64,000 bases of DNA from Burkholderia diffusa (lineage in GTDB: Bacteria > Pseudomonadota > Gammaproteobacteria > Burkholderiales > Burkholderiaceae). This document shows positions 43,398-52,138 of this stretch, in pieces; the stretch's first letter is position 1; the number at the start of each line of letters is the position of its first letter. The notes below the pieces were generated by a model. That model was given only the letters and a program-made list of their open reading frames with translations, was not told the DNA's origin and did no database searches. The stretch is from NCBI RefSeq assembly GCF_902499115.1, contig NZ_CABVPN010000023.1, forward strand, positions 72,461-136,460, read 5' to 3'. A program made the position numbers and the translations under genes.

Positions 43398-44111
43398 TTA
43401 CGCTTCGGCCGCCCGCTTGCCCGGCGCGTCGGACGTGCTCGTGCGATCGAGGATCGCCAGCACTTCGCGCGCGGTGTTCTCCGAATGGCTGCGCAGCACC
43501 TGCGGCAGCTGCGTGTGGTCGGGATCGGCGAGCGCGGCCATGATGGCTTCGTGCTCGTGCAGCGATTCGGCCCAGCGCAGCGTGTCCGCGTTCGCGGCGC
43601 CGCGTGCGCGGTGCACCTTCGACATCAGCGACGCATAAATGCCCGACATCACCGGGTTGCCCGCCGCGTCGACGATCATCTGATGAATCTGCTGGTTCAG
43701 CCGGAAATATTCGACACGCTTGCCGGCCTCGTGGCACTCCACCATCCGCCGGTGCTTCGCCTGCAACGCGGTGAGCGTCGACGCGGCGATGCGCTTGCGC
43801 AGCAACTCTCCCGCCATCGCCTCGAGCCCGTGCAGCAGCTCGAACGTCGACACGAGATCGTCGACGTCGATCGGTGCGACGCGATAGCCGATGTACTGGC
43901 GATGCGTGACGGCGCCTTCCGCGACGAGGACCTTCAGCGCTTCGCGCAGCGGCGTCTTCGACACGTCGAACGCGAGGCTCAGTTCCTTTTCGTCGATCCG
44001 AGCGCCGGGCGGCAATTCGCCTTCGTCGATCATCACGCGCAGGCGCGCGGCGATCTCCGCGGCCATGCCGCGGGTGCGCAGAAGCAGGGGATTGCGGGGT
44101 GTCTGGCTCAT
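43398..44111 (-). CDS. GntR-family (FCD) regulator of the amidohydrolase cluster
   Basis: This 237-residue regulator has a winged helix with ARIDEKELSLAFDVSKTPLRE (about residues 37-57) and an FCD domain (FELLHGLEAMAGELL, YFRLNQQIHQMIVDAAGNPV). It is divergent from the MFS-decarboxylase-hydantoinase operon at 44284, across a 172-base AT-rich gap. That gap has TTATACAACAAA near 44161, a plausible half of a FadR-type site, and a good -10 (TATACT) at 44223-44228. Confidence 0.9.
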   Translation of the reverse strand: MSQTPRNPLLLRTRGMAAEIAARLRVMIDEGELPPGARIDEKELSLAFDVSKTPLREALKVLVAEGAVTHRQYIGYRVAPIDVDDLVSTFELLHGLEAMAGELLRKRIAASTLTALQAKHRRMVECHEAGKRVEYFRLNQQIHQMIVDAAGNPVMSGIYASLMSKVHRARGAANADTLRWAESLHEHEAIMAALADPDHTQLPQVLRSHSENTAREVLAILDRTSTSDAPGKRAAEA

Positions 44112-44283
44112 GATGGGGCAAGCTTATCACGATATCGGGGCTTACCCTGCACCATCTTAGTTATACAACAAATTCAATGAAACCAAGTGTTTATGCTAAC
44201 GGTAATTATAAATTTCTAATCCTATACTCGGCTCCACGTTGCGCGACGTCCTGACCATCCTCGTTCACTCCTGGAGTCCGTCC

Positions 44284-45582
44284 ATGTCTTCAACCTCCGG
44301 TGTCGCCGCCATGACGGTCGGCAAATCCGCCGTCCGCTGGAAGATATTCGTCGTCATGCTGAGCCTCATCGCGATCAACTACGTCGATCGCGCGTCGCTG
44401 TCCGTCGCCATGCCTTACATCTCGCAAGAGTTCAACATCGGGCCGGCGATGGAGGGTCTGATCCTCAGTTCGTTCTTCTGGACCTATGCGGTGATGCAGA
44501 TCCCGGGCGGGATGCTGGCCGACCGGTTCAAGCCGCGCATCGTGATCGCGACGGCAACCGTGTTCTGGGGCTTCTTCCAGGCGATCGCCGCGCTGTGCAC
44601 GAACGCGCCGTCGCTGTTGCTCACGCGCCTCGGCCTCGGCGCGTCCGAAGCGCCGATCTATCCGGCCGGCGGCAAGCTCAACGCGATCTGGATGACGCAG
44701 ACCGAGCGCGGTCGCGGCGCCACGCTGCTCGACGGCGGCGCGCCGCTCGGCGCGGCCCTGGGCGCGGTGCTGATCGCCGGGCTGATCGCGCTGCTCGGCT
44801 CGTGGCGGCTCGCGTTTGCGGTCGCCGGTGTCGGCACCGTGCTGGCCGGTTTCCTCGCGTGGTACTACATCCGCAATACGCCGCGCGAGCATCCGGGCGT
44901 CAACGATCTCGAAGCCGACTACATCGAGGCGTCGCACGCGAGTGATCTCGCGGCCGAGCCGGCCAATGCGTCGGGCCGCTCGCGCGACTTCTTCAAGTAC
45001 CGCTCGGTGTGGTGCATGTTCTTCGGCTGGATGTGCTTCAACAGCGTGTTCTACGGGCTGCTCACGTGGATGCCGAACTACCTGCACAAGGTGCACGGCT
45101 TCGACATCAAGCAGATGGGCGGCTCGACCTTCATCATCTTTTTCTGCGGCTTCGTCGGCGAGCTGCTCGGCGGCTGGATCGCCGACAAGTGGAAGGCCGC
45201 GGGCGGCCGTCCGAACGTCGTGATGCGCACGCTGTTCGGCATCGCGGCCGTGATCGCGACCGTGTCGATCTTTTCGGTCGCCTACGTGAAGAGCCCGGTC
45301 GTGTGCGTCGCGCTGCTGTCGTCGACCCTGTTCTTCCTGCGTTGGTGCGGGCTGTACTGGTGCATTCCGTCGTCGCTCGGCACGCGCAACAAGATCGGCT
45401 TCCTCGGCGGCTTCATGAACCTCGGCGGCAACATCGGCGGCATCACCGTGCCGATCGTCGTCGGCACGATCGTGCAGTTCACCGGTTCCTATTTCCTTGC
45501 GCTGATGGTGTTCGCGGCGGCCGGCGTCGGCCTGCTCGTGTGCTCCAGCGCGATCGACTACGAAAACAAGCTCCCGGTCTGA
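44284..45582 (+). CDS. MFS transporter (ACS family) of the amidohydrolase cluster
   Basis: This 432-residue inner-membrane transporter starts at the ATG at 44284, preceded by CTGGAG. It begins with the ACS motif SLIAINYVDRASLSVAMPYI, then WTYAVMQIPGGMLADRFKPR and LGLGASEAPIYPAGGKLNAIW. The branch transports organic anions (tartrate, hexuronates, phthalate, carbamoyl compounds). It is the first gene of a plus-strand operon and presumably imports the substrate of the enzymes that follow. Confidence 0.9.
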   Translation: MSSTSGVAAMTVGKSAVRWKIFVVMLSLIAINYVDRASLSVAMPYISQEFNIGPAMEGLILSSFFWTYAVMQIPGGMLADRFKPRIVIATATVFWGFFQAIAALCTNAPSLLLTRLGLGASEAPIYPAGGKLNAIWMTQTERGRGATLLDGGAPLGAALGAVLIAGLIALLGSWRLAFAVAGVGTVLAGFLAWYYIRNTPREHPGVNDLEADYIEASHASDLAAEPANASGRSRDFFKYRSVWCMFFGWMCFNSVFYGLLTWMPNYLHKVHGFDIKQMGGSTFIIFFCGFVGELLGGWIADKWKAAGGRPNVVMRTLFGIAAVIATVSIFSVAYVKSPVVCVALLSSTLFFLRWCGLYWCIPSSLGTRNKIGFLGGFMNLGGNIGGITVPIVVGTIVQFTGSYFLALMVFAAAGVGLLVCSSAIDYENKLPV

Positions 45583-45633
45583 CCAACCGCTTTCACTGCA
45601 TCGACTGCATTCACTGGTAGAGAGAAACCCATC

Positions 45634-46362
45634 ATGAAGAAACGTACCCTGCTCGGCATGCTCACCCCGTCGTCCAACACGTCGCTCGAGCCGCTGACGA
45701 GCGCGATGGTCGCCGGCCTGCCGGGCGTGTCCGCGCACTTCGCGCGCTTCCCCGTCACCGAGATCTCGCTGACGGGCCAGGCGCTCGGCCAGTTCGACGA
45801 CGACAATATCATCCAGGCCGCGAGGCTGCTCGCCGACGCGAAGGTCGACGTGATCGCGTGGAACGGCACGTCGTCCGGCTGGCTCGGCTTCGAGGCCGAC
45901 GAGCGGCTGTGCCAGCGCATCACCGAGGCGACGGGGATTCCCGCCACGACCTCCGTGCTCGCGCTCAACGAGATCCTGAAGAAGACCCACGCGCACGAGT
46001 TCGGCCTCGTTACGCCGTACCTCGACGACGTGCAGACGAAGATCGTCGACAACTACCGCCGCTCGGGGCTGAACTGCATCGCCGAGCGCCACCTGAATCT
46101 CAAGGTCAATTTCTCGTTCTCCGAAGTGACCGGCGACCAGATCAGCGGGATGGTGCGCGAAGTCGCGAAGGCCGGCCCGCGCGCGATCTCGATCTTCTGC
46201 ACGAACCTGAACGCCGCGCACCTGGTGCCGGCGCTCGAGGAAGAGACGGGCATTCCGATCTACGACACGATCTCGACCGTCGTGTGGAAGTCGCTGCAGC
46301 TCGCCGACTACGACACGCGGCAGGTGAAGGGCTGGGGGCGTCTCTTCAGCGACGTGATCTGA
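45634..46362 (+). CDS. Arylmalonate decarboxylase/maleate isomerase-like protein (Asp/Glu racemase superfamily)
   Basis: This 242-residue protein has the two-lobed racemase fold. It starts KRTLLGMLTPSSNTSLEPL, typical of the AMDase/maleate isomerase branch. The first-lobe catalytic position, a cysteine in racemases and maleate isomerase, is Gly78 (AWNGTSSGW). The second-lobe cysteine is kept as Cys189 (ISIFCTNLNAAHL). Single-cysteine members with glycine at the first position include arylmalonate decarboxylase. It is co-transcribed 51 bases after the MFS gene and 10 bases before the hydantoinase-like gene. Decarboxylation of a substituted malonate is inference. Confidence 0.75.
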   Translation: MKKRTLLGMLTPSSNTSLEPLTSAMVAGLPGVSAHFARFPVTEISLTGQALGQFDDDNIIQAARLLADAKVDVIAWNGTSSGWLGFEADERLCQRITEATGIPATTSVLALNEILKKTHAHEFGLVTPYLDDVQTKIVDNYRRSGLNCIAERHLNLKVNFSFSEVTGDQISGMVREVAKAGPRAISIFCTNLNAAHLVPALEEETGIPIYDTISTVVWKSLQLADYDTRQVKGWGRLFSDVI

Positions 46363-46372
46363 GGCGCGCGCC

Positions 46373-47788
46373 ATGTCGAACGATCTCGATTTCGTGATCC
46401 GTCACGCGGACGTCGTGACGGCGGCGGACCGGTTCTCGTGCGACATCGGCATCCGCGCGGGGCGCGTGGCCATGCTCGGCCACGGGCTCCCGCGCGCGCC
46501 GCGCGAGCTCGACGCGACCGGGATGCTGGTGATGCCGGGCGGCGTCGATGCGCATTGCCATCTCGACCAGCCGATGCCCGACGGGCTGAAGATGGCCGAC
46601 GACTTCCTGTCCGGCACGCGCTCCGCGCTGTGCGGCGGCACGACCACCGTGGTGCCGTTCGCCGCGCAGGCGAAGGGGCAGTCGCTGCAGGCGGCCGTCG
46701 ACGACTATCACCGGCGCGCGCAAGGGCGCGCGCTGATCGACTACGGCTTTCACCTGATCGTCGCCGATCCGACGCCGCACGTGCTGGCCGAGGAACTGCC
46801 GCGGCTGATCGCGAACGGCTACACGTCGTTCAAGGTGTACATGACCTACGACGACCTGAAGCTGAACGACCGGCAGATGCTCGACGTGTTGTCGGTCGCG
46901 CGCGAGCACGGCGCGCTCGTGATGGTGCATGCGGAGAACTCGGACTGCATCGGCTGGCTGACCGAGCGGCTGCTCGGCGACGGCCACGTCGCGCCGCATT
47001 TCCACGCGCATGCGCGGCCGGCGGTGGTCGAGCGCGAGGCGACGCATCGCGCGATCGCGTTCGCGGAACTCGTCGATGTGCCCATCCTGATCGTGCATGT
47101 GTCGGGTGCCGAGGCGATCGAGCAGATCCGCTGGGGGCAATCGCGCGGGTTGCCGATCCTGGCCGAAACCTGCCCGCAGTACCTGTACCTGACGGCAGCC
47201 GATCTCGGCCATGGCGGTCACGACGGGTACGAAGGCGCGAAGTGCGTGTGCAGCCCGCCGCCGCGCGATCCGGCGAACCAGCAGGCCGTGTGGAAGGCGT
47301 TGAAGCAGGGCGTGTTCTCGGTATTCTCGTCCGATCACGCGCCGTTCAACTACGACGATCCGTGCGGCAAGCATCCGGGTGGGCATGCCGTGGCGTTCGA
47401 CCATATCCCGAACGGAATTCCGGGGCTCGAGACGCGCTTGCCGCTGCTGTTCGACGGCGTGCGCAAGGGTCACTTGTCGCTGCACCAGTTCGTCGAGCTG
47501 ACGTCGCTGCGGCCCGCGAAGCTGTACGGGCTGTATCCGCGCAAGGGGACGATCGCGGTCGGCGCCGATGCGGATATCGTCGTGTGGGACCCGGACAAGC
47601 GCGTGCGGATCGCGAATGCGTCGCTGCATCATGCTGTCGACTACACGCCTTATGAAGGGATCGAGGTGACGGGCTGGCCGCGTCATTGCCTGTCGCGCGG
47701 CGAACTGCTCGTCGAGGATGGCCGGCTGCTCGCCGCAGAGCCGGGGCGCGGGCAGTTCCTGCCGGCCGGCAAACCGTGTCTCGACTGA
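46373..47788 (+). CDS. Dihydropyrimidinase/hydantoinase-like amidohydrolase
   Basis: This 471-residue enzyme of the amidohydrolase superfamily opens cyclic amides such as dihydropyrimidines or 5-substituted hydantoins. The binuclear metal site is complete: His61 and His63 (VDAHCHLDQP), the carboxylated-lysine position Lys154 (SFKVYMTY), His186 (VHAENSD), His242 (HVSGAEA) and Asp321 (SSDHAPF). Usual hydantoinases read HTHxx at the first motif; HCHLDQP is a variant. The AMDase-like gene precedes it by 10 bases and tandem serine hydrolase genes follow. Confidence 0.88.
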   Translation: MSNDLDFVIRHADVVTAADRFSCDIGIRAGRVAMLGHGLPRAPRELDATGMLVMPGGVDAHCHLDQPMPDGLKMADDFLSGTRSALCGGTTTVVPFAAQAKGQSLQAAVDDYHRRAQGRALIDYGFHLIVADPTPHVLAEELPRLIANGYTSFKVYMTYDDLKLNDRQMLDVLSVAREHGALVMVHAENSDCIGWLTERLLGDGHVAPHFHAHARPAVVEREATHRAIAFAELVDVPILIVHVSGAEAIEQIRWGQSRGLPILAETCPQYLYLTAADLGHGGHDGYEGAKCVCSPPPRDPANQQAVWKALKQGVFSVFSSDHAPFNYDDPCGKHPGGHAVAFDHIPNGIPGLETRLPLLFDGVRKGHLSLHQFVELTSLRPAKLYGLYPRKGTIAVGADADIVVWDPDKRVRIANASLHHAVDYTPYEGIEVTGWPRHCLSRGELLVEDGRLLAAEPGRGQFLPAGKPCLD

Positions 47789-47853
47789 CTTCACGGCAAT
47801 TTGATGTGCAGCTCCGCCGGCAACGGCGGTTGCGCATTTCCACAGGAGCAAGC

Positions 47854-49050
47854 ATGAGCGTTTCCCACGCAATGCGCGGCATCGCGGCCGCCGCGATCGT
47901 CGCCGGGTCGTGCGGCGGCCCGGCGCTGGCCGCGGGCGGCGGGCCGCAGGACCTGCCGAGCGTCGTGCCCGAAGCGGTCGGCGTCGATTCCGCGCCGCTC
48001 GTGCGGATGTCCGAATGGCTGCGCCGCGACCGGATGGACGTGCGCAGCCTCGTCGTCGTGAAGGACGGCAAGATCGTGTTCGAGCGCTACGGCGACGGCC
48101 TCACGCGCGACAACAACTACGAGCTGTATTCGGTGACGAAGACGATCACCGCGCTGCTCGCCGGCATCCTCGACGGCGAGGGCAAGCTCGACCCGTCGAC
48201 CAAGGTCGCGCCGCTGATCGCGGCCGCGCGGCCCGATCTCGCGAGCGAACTCGCGGACAAGCAGGACATCGAGCTGCGGCATCTGATGTCGATGTCGAGC
48301 GGCTTGCGCTACACGACGCGCGAAGGCACCGATCCGCTGTATTACGACGCGCCCGACCGGTTGCGCGTCGCGGTGACGAGCCGGGCCGCGCAGCCGCCCG
48401 GCACGCATTTCGACTACATCGACGTGAACCCGGTGCTGGTCGGCACGGCCGTGTCGATCGCCGCGCGGGAGCGCGAGGACGACTTCGCGCGCAAGCGGCT
48501 GTTCGAGCCGCTCGGCTTCGCGCATTACCGCTGGAGCGGCGCCGACGGCACCGGCGCGGTGGCGGGCGGCTGGGGCCTGCGGCTGCGCGCCGTCGACATG
48601 GCGAAGATCGGCATGCTGCTGCTCGACAACGGCCGCTGGAACGGCAAGCAGATCGTGCCGGCCGGCTGGGTCCGGCAGATGACCACGCCGTCGCCGGCCG
48701 CGGCCGACTACGGCTATTACTGCTGGATCAGCCACGTCGTCGAACACGGCACGCCGGAATTCGGTGCGATGGGCTTCAAGGGGCAGTTCATCACGGTGCT
48801 GCCCGCGCAGCGTGCGGTCATCGTGATGACGAGCCTGCTGCCGACCGACGGCGGCTTGCGCGACGCGACCTATCTGAACCTGTATCGGCGGATGGTCGGC
48901 GACTACATCCTGCCGGCGCTTGCGCCCGCGCAGCCGCCGGTCGAGCGCGCGGAAACCACGCAGGCGCTGCGCGACGAACTCGCGCGCAGCCGTCGCACGA
49001 AAGGCGTGCCCGGGACCGCCGCCGCGTTCAACGATGCGCCGGAGATTTGA
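47854..49050 (+). CDS. Exported serine hydrolase, beta-lactamase/NylB-like, copy 1
   Basis: This 398-residue class C beta-lactamase-fold hydrolase has a signal peptide ending near GPALAAGG. The active site is Ser93-Val-Thr-Lys96 (YELYSVTK), and FDYIDVNPVLVG is at the usual tyrosine motif position, resembling 6-aminohexanoate oligomer hydrolase rather than the YxN of beta-lactamases. AAIDMAK-type RAVDMAKIGMLLLDNG follows. ACAGGAG precedes the ATG. It is 65 bases after the hydantoinase gene, and its stop overlaps the start of a close paralogue (TGATG). Amide or ester hydrolysis in the periplasm is likely; the substrate is unknown. Confidence 0.82.
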   Translation: MSVSHAMRGIAAAAIVAGSCGGPALAAGGGPQDLPSVVPEAVGVDSAPLVRMSEWLRRDRMDVRSLVVVKDGKIVFERYGDGLTRDNNYELYSVTKTITALLAGILDGEGKLDPSTKVAPLIAAARPDLASELADKQDIELRHLMSMSSGLRYTTREGTDPLYYDAPDRLRVAVTSRAAQPPGTHFDYIDVNPVLVGTAVSIAAREREDDFARKRLFEPLGFAHYRWSGADGTGAVAGGWGLRLRAVDMAKIGMLLLDNGRWNGKQIVPAGWVRQMTTPSPAAADYGYYCWISHVVEHGTPEFGAMGFKGQFITVLPAQRAVIVMTSLLPTDGGLRDATYLNLYRRMVGDYILPALAPAQPPVERAETTQALRDELARSRRTKGVPGTAAAFNDAPEI

Positions 49051-50339
49051 TGAGGATTGCAAATTTCATTGACCGTTTGTCCATGTGGCGTCGCGATGGG
49101 CGGCGCCCGGCGGCGCCTTTCATGCGACGGCTGCTCGCGCGGGTTGCGGCGCTGCTGATCGGCGGCGGCGCGCTGGCGTCGGCGCCGGTGCCATCCGTGG
49201 CGCACGCGGCCGATGCGCTGCCGCCGCTGCATGAAACCGGCATCGCGGCGGCTGCGCCGGAAGACGTCGGCGTGGATTCGCGCAAGCTCGTCGAGCTGTC
49301 GCGCTGGATCCGCGAGCAGAAGCTCGACGTGTACAGCCTGCTCGTCGTGAAGGACGGCAAGCTGATCTTCGAGCGCTACGGTGCGAACGCGTCGCGCGAT
49401 TCGACCTACGAGCTGTATTCGGTGACGAAGGCCGTGACGTCGCTCGTCGCGGGCATCCTGGTCGATCGCGGTGCCGTGCATCTCGACGAGCCGGTGGCCG
49501 CGCGGCTCGCCGCGTGGCGCCCCGATCTCGGCGACGCGCTCGCGGACAAGCGCGGCATCGAGCTGAAGCACGTGCTGTCGATGTCGAGCGGCCTGCATTA
49601 CGACTTCAGCCCGAAGGACGATCCGATCTACTACACCGCGCCGGACCGGCTGAAGCTCGCCGCGTCGGCCGCGCCGAAGGTGGCGCCCGGCGCCGCGTTC
49701 GAGTACACCGACGTGAATCCGATCCTCGCATCGGCGATGTTGAGCGCGTCGGCCGGCGAGCCCGTCGAGCGCTATGCGCAGGCGCACCTGTTCGGCCCGC
49801 TCGACATGAAGCGCGCAGCATGGGAGCGCGCGGACCGCACGGGGCTCGTATCGGCCGGCTGGGGGCTGCGGCTGCGCGCGGTCGACATGGCGAAGATCGG
49901 CATGCTCGTGCTCGACGGCGGGCGCTGGCAGGGGCGCCAGGTCGTGCCGCAGGCGTGGATCGCGCAGATGACGTCGCCGCGCGTGTCGCCGCATTTCGGC
50001 TACTACTGGTGGATCAACAACATCGTCGAGCGCGAGCCCGAATTCGACGCGATGGGCTTCAAGGGGCAATTCATCACGGTGCTGCCGAAGCGCAACACGG
50101 TGATCGTGATGACCGGCGTGCTGCCGGTGGACGGCGGCCTGCGCGACGCGGAGAACGTGAAGCTGTTCCGGCGGATGGTGAGCGGCTACATCCTGCCGGC
50201 GCTCGATGGCGCCGCCGCGTCGGGGCAGCGGGTCGGCGGCGGCGATCCGCGTGCGGCGCTGCGCGACGAGCTTGCAGCGAGCGCGCGCACCGCAGGCGTG
50301 CCCGGCACGCAGGTCGATCCGACGGATTTGCCGAAGTAG
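49050..50339 (+). CDS. Exported serine hydrolase, beta-lactamase/NylB-like, copy 2
   Basis: This 429-residue paralogue of the preceding gene shares SLLVVKDGKLIFERYG, the active site Ser124-Val-Thr-Lys127, FEYTDVNPILAS, GWGLRLRAVDMAKIGM and GFKGQFITVLPKR. The signal peptide would cut near VAHAADA (about residue 54). The N-terminus is long; internal starts at Met12 or Met25 are possible, the latter giving a normal-length signal peptide. Translation is coupled to copy 1. Tandem duplication with divergence suggests complementary substrate ranges. Confidence 0.8.
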   Translation: MRIANFIDRLSMWRRDGRRPAAPFMRRLLARVAALLIGGGALASAPVPSVAHAADALPPLHETGIAAAAPEDVGVDSRKLVELSRWIREQKLDVYSLLVVKDGKLIFERYGANASRDSTYELYSVTKAVTSLVAGILVDRGAVHLDEPVAARLAAWRPDLGDALADKRGIELKHVLSMSSGLHYDFSPKDDPIYYTAPDRLKLAASAAPKVAPGAAFEYTDVNPILASAMLSASAGEPVERYAQAHLFGPLDMKRAAWERADRTGLVSAGWGLRLRAVDMAKIGMLVLDGGRWQGRQVVPQAWIAQMTSPRVSPHFGYYWWINNIVEREPEFDAMGFKGQFITVLPKRNTVIVMTGVLPVDGGLRDAENVKLFRRMVSGYILPALDGAAASGQRVGGGDPRAALRDELAASARTAGVPGTQVDPTDLPK

Positions 50340-50353
50340 CGCCGGGCGCGCGT

Positions 50354-50379
50354 TCGGCTTGCCGCTGCGGGCGAGCCGA
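50354..50379. terminator. Hairpin between convergent genes
   Basis: TCGGCTTGCC (50354-50363) pairs with GGCGAGCCGA (50370-50379) with one G-U pair and a 6-base loop. It lies in the 57-base gap between the convergent serine hydrolase and aminotransferase genes and could terminate both, though no T-run follows on either side. Confidence 0.45.
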
Positions 50380-50396
50380 GCGGCCGCCGCATCACG

Positions 50397-51755
50397 TCAC
50401 GCCAGTTCGCCCAGGCATGCGTCGAACCGCGCGACGAGCGTATCGACGTCGTCGGTCGTCGTCTGCGGGCACACGAGCATCATGTTGTGGAACGGCGTGA
50501 TGAGCACGCCGCGGTTCAGCAGGTACAGATGCACGATGTGCTCGAGCTCGCTGTCGAGCTGCTCGCCCGCGATCGTGCCGTTGCGCGGCGGCACGGGCGT
50601 GAACTGGAACTCGGTGCGCGCGCCGATGCGCGTCACGCACCATGGCAGCCCGTGTTTCGCGATCGCCCGTTCGAGCCCGGTCGCGAGCCGCGCGGCCAGT
50701 TCGAACATGTGCGCATACGCGGCATCGGTCGCGACTTCGGCGAGCGTCGCGCGCATCGCGTGCATGGCCAGCATGTTCGCGGTGAGCGTCGTGCCGATCC
50801 CGGAATGGCCGGGCGGCGCGTTCAGCTTCGCCTCTTTCGCGCGCTCCGCGAATTCGGCGCTGAACCCGTAGACCGCGCACGGCACGCCGCCCGCGATCGG
50901 CTTGCCGACCACCAGCGCGTCCGGTTCGAGACCGTGCGCGGCCGCGTAGCCGCCGGGGCCGCTGCTGATCGTGTGCGTTTCGTCGATCACGAGCAGCGTG
51001 CCGTAGCGGCGCGTCAGTGCGCGTGCGGCTTCCCAGAAGCCCGGATCGGGCAGCACCATCCCGATGTTCGTCATCGCCGGCTCGGCGAGCACGCACGCGA
51101 CGTCGCCGTTCTTCAGCGCCGCCTCGAGCGCGTCGAGATCGTTGAACTCGACGACGCGCGTGTTCGCGAGCAGATCGTAGGACTGCCCGAGCAGGCTGTC
51201 GCGCTGCACCGGGCGGCCGTCCACGAGGTCGACGAACACGTCGTCGACCGTGCCGTGATAGCAGCCGTTGAACACGACGATCGTGTTGCGGCCGGTGGCC
51301 GCGCGCGCCCAGCGCAGCACGAAGCGGTTCGCGTCGCTCGCGCTCAACGCGAATTGCCAGACGGGTAGCTTGAAGCGGCGCGCGAGTTCTCGCGAGACCC
51401 ACGCGGCGTCCTCGCTCGGCAGCATCGTCGTGTAGCCGCGCGTCGCCTGTTCGGCAAGTGCACGCGCGACCGGCTCGGGCGCATGGCCGAACATCGCGCC
51501 GGTGTCGCCAAGACAGAAGTCCGCGTAGCGATGACCGTCGACGTCGGTGAACGTCGCGCCGCGCGCTTCCTTCACGACCAGCGAGAACGGCGTCGACCAG
51601 TCCTGCATCCAGTGCAACGGCACGCCGAACAGCAAATGCTCGGACGCTTCCGCGGACAACGCGCGGGAGATCGGCATGGCTTCGGTGAATGCACGGCGCT
51701 CGCGATCGAACAGCGCGCGGGCGCGGATGAGGTCGACTCCGTGGCGGGTCTGCAA
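50397..51755 (-). CDS. Class III (GSAM-like) PLP-dependent aminotransferase
   Basis: This is about 452 residues from a TTG at 51755, which has AGGAG at good spacing; an in-frame ATG at 51818 lacks a ribosome site. The fold-type I enzyme shows FCLGDTGAMFGHAPEPV, VVFNGCYHGTVDDVFVD, the cofactor aspartate region LLVIDETHTISSGPGGY and Lys in ALVVGKPIAGGVPCAVYG as the PLP lysine. It resembles glutamate-semialdehyde aminomutase and D-phenylglycine or beta-amino acid aminotransferases. It converges on the amidohydrolase operon, so transfer from an amino acid freed by that pathway is possible. Confidence 0.8.
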   Translation of the reverse strand: MQTRHGVDLIRARALFDRERRAFTEAMPISRALSAEASEHLLFGVPLHWMQDWSTPFSLVVKEARGATFTDVDGHRYADFCLGDTGAMFGHAPEPVARALAEQATRGYTTMLPSEDAAWVSRELARRFKLPVWQFALSASDANRFVLRWARAATGRNTIVVFNGCYHGTVDDVFVDLVDGRPVQRDSLLGQSYDLLANTRVVEFNDLDALEAALKNGDVACVLAEPAMTNIGMVLPDPGFWEAARALTRRYGTLLVIDETHTISSGPGGYAAAHGLEPDALVVGKPIAGGVPCAVYGFSAEFAERAKEAKLNAPPGHSGIGTTLTANMLAMHAMRATLAEVATDAAYAHMFELAARLATGLERAIAKHGLPWCVTRIGARTEFQFTPVPPRNGTIAGEQLDSELEHIVHLYLLNRGVLITPFHNMMLVCPQTTTDDVDTLVARFDACLGELA

Positions 51756-51886
51756 TTGAGGCTCCTGTGACGGGTTTGCATGGACGGGTGATGCCTTCGA
51801 GAGCTTGTCATATTCCATGCGCGCGGTCGATTCGGGCCTGACCGCGTACCCATCAGACGTCGAGTTTCTGCGCATAAAGATACGAC

Positions 51887-51931
51887 GACATATGTCTTTT
51901 CTCTGTCACTGAGAAGTGAGTGTGCGCACAC
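51887..51931. promoter_or_regulatory. Cluster of three dyads upstream of the aminotransferase gene
   Basis: Within 45 bases are GACATATGTC (51887-51896, perfect), TCACT-GAGA-AGTGA (51906-51919) and GTGTGCGCACAC (51920-51931, perfect). The stretch is AT-richer than the surroundings and lies about 130 to 175 bases upstream of the aminotransferase TTG start, on its promoter side. Such a grouping suggests binding of one or more dimeric regulators. Confidence 0.45.
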
Positions 51932-52138
51932 ATTCTGGCGAAGGCAGCTTTGAAATGAGGTAAGCGACAGATGCATCCTCGATTTCGATCACGGCGAGGC
52001 TTTGCCTTGTGGTGCGACGACGTATGAATGGAGGGCCGCCGCCTGGCGTGTTGATACCCCAACCATTGAAGGAATGCCCACGGCCGCAAACCGCTGCCGT
52101 TCGCCTTCGTCCGTCCGATCGCCTTCGCCGCAGCAGAG

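Noticed and set aside
47910..50339. 809-residue frame that would fuse an N-terminal extension to the second serine hydrolase
   Set aside because: The first part is an arginine-rich out-of-frame reading of hydrolase copy 1. The overlap TGATG at 49048-49052 shows two separate coupled genes.
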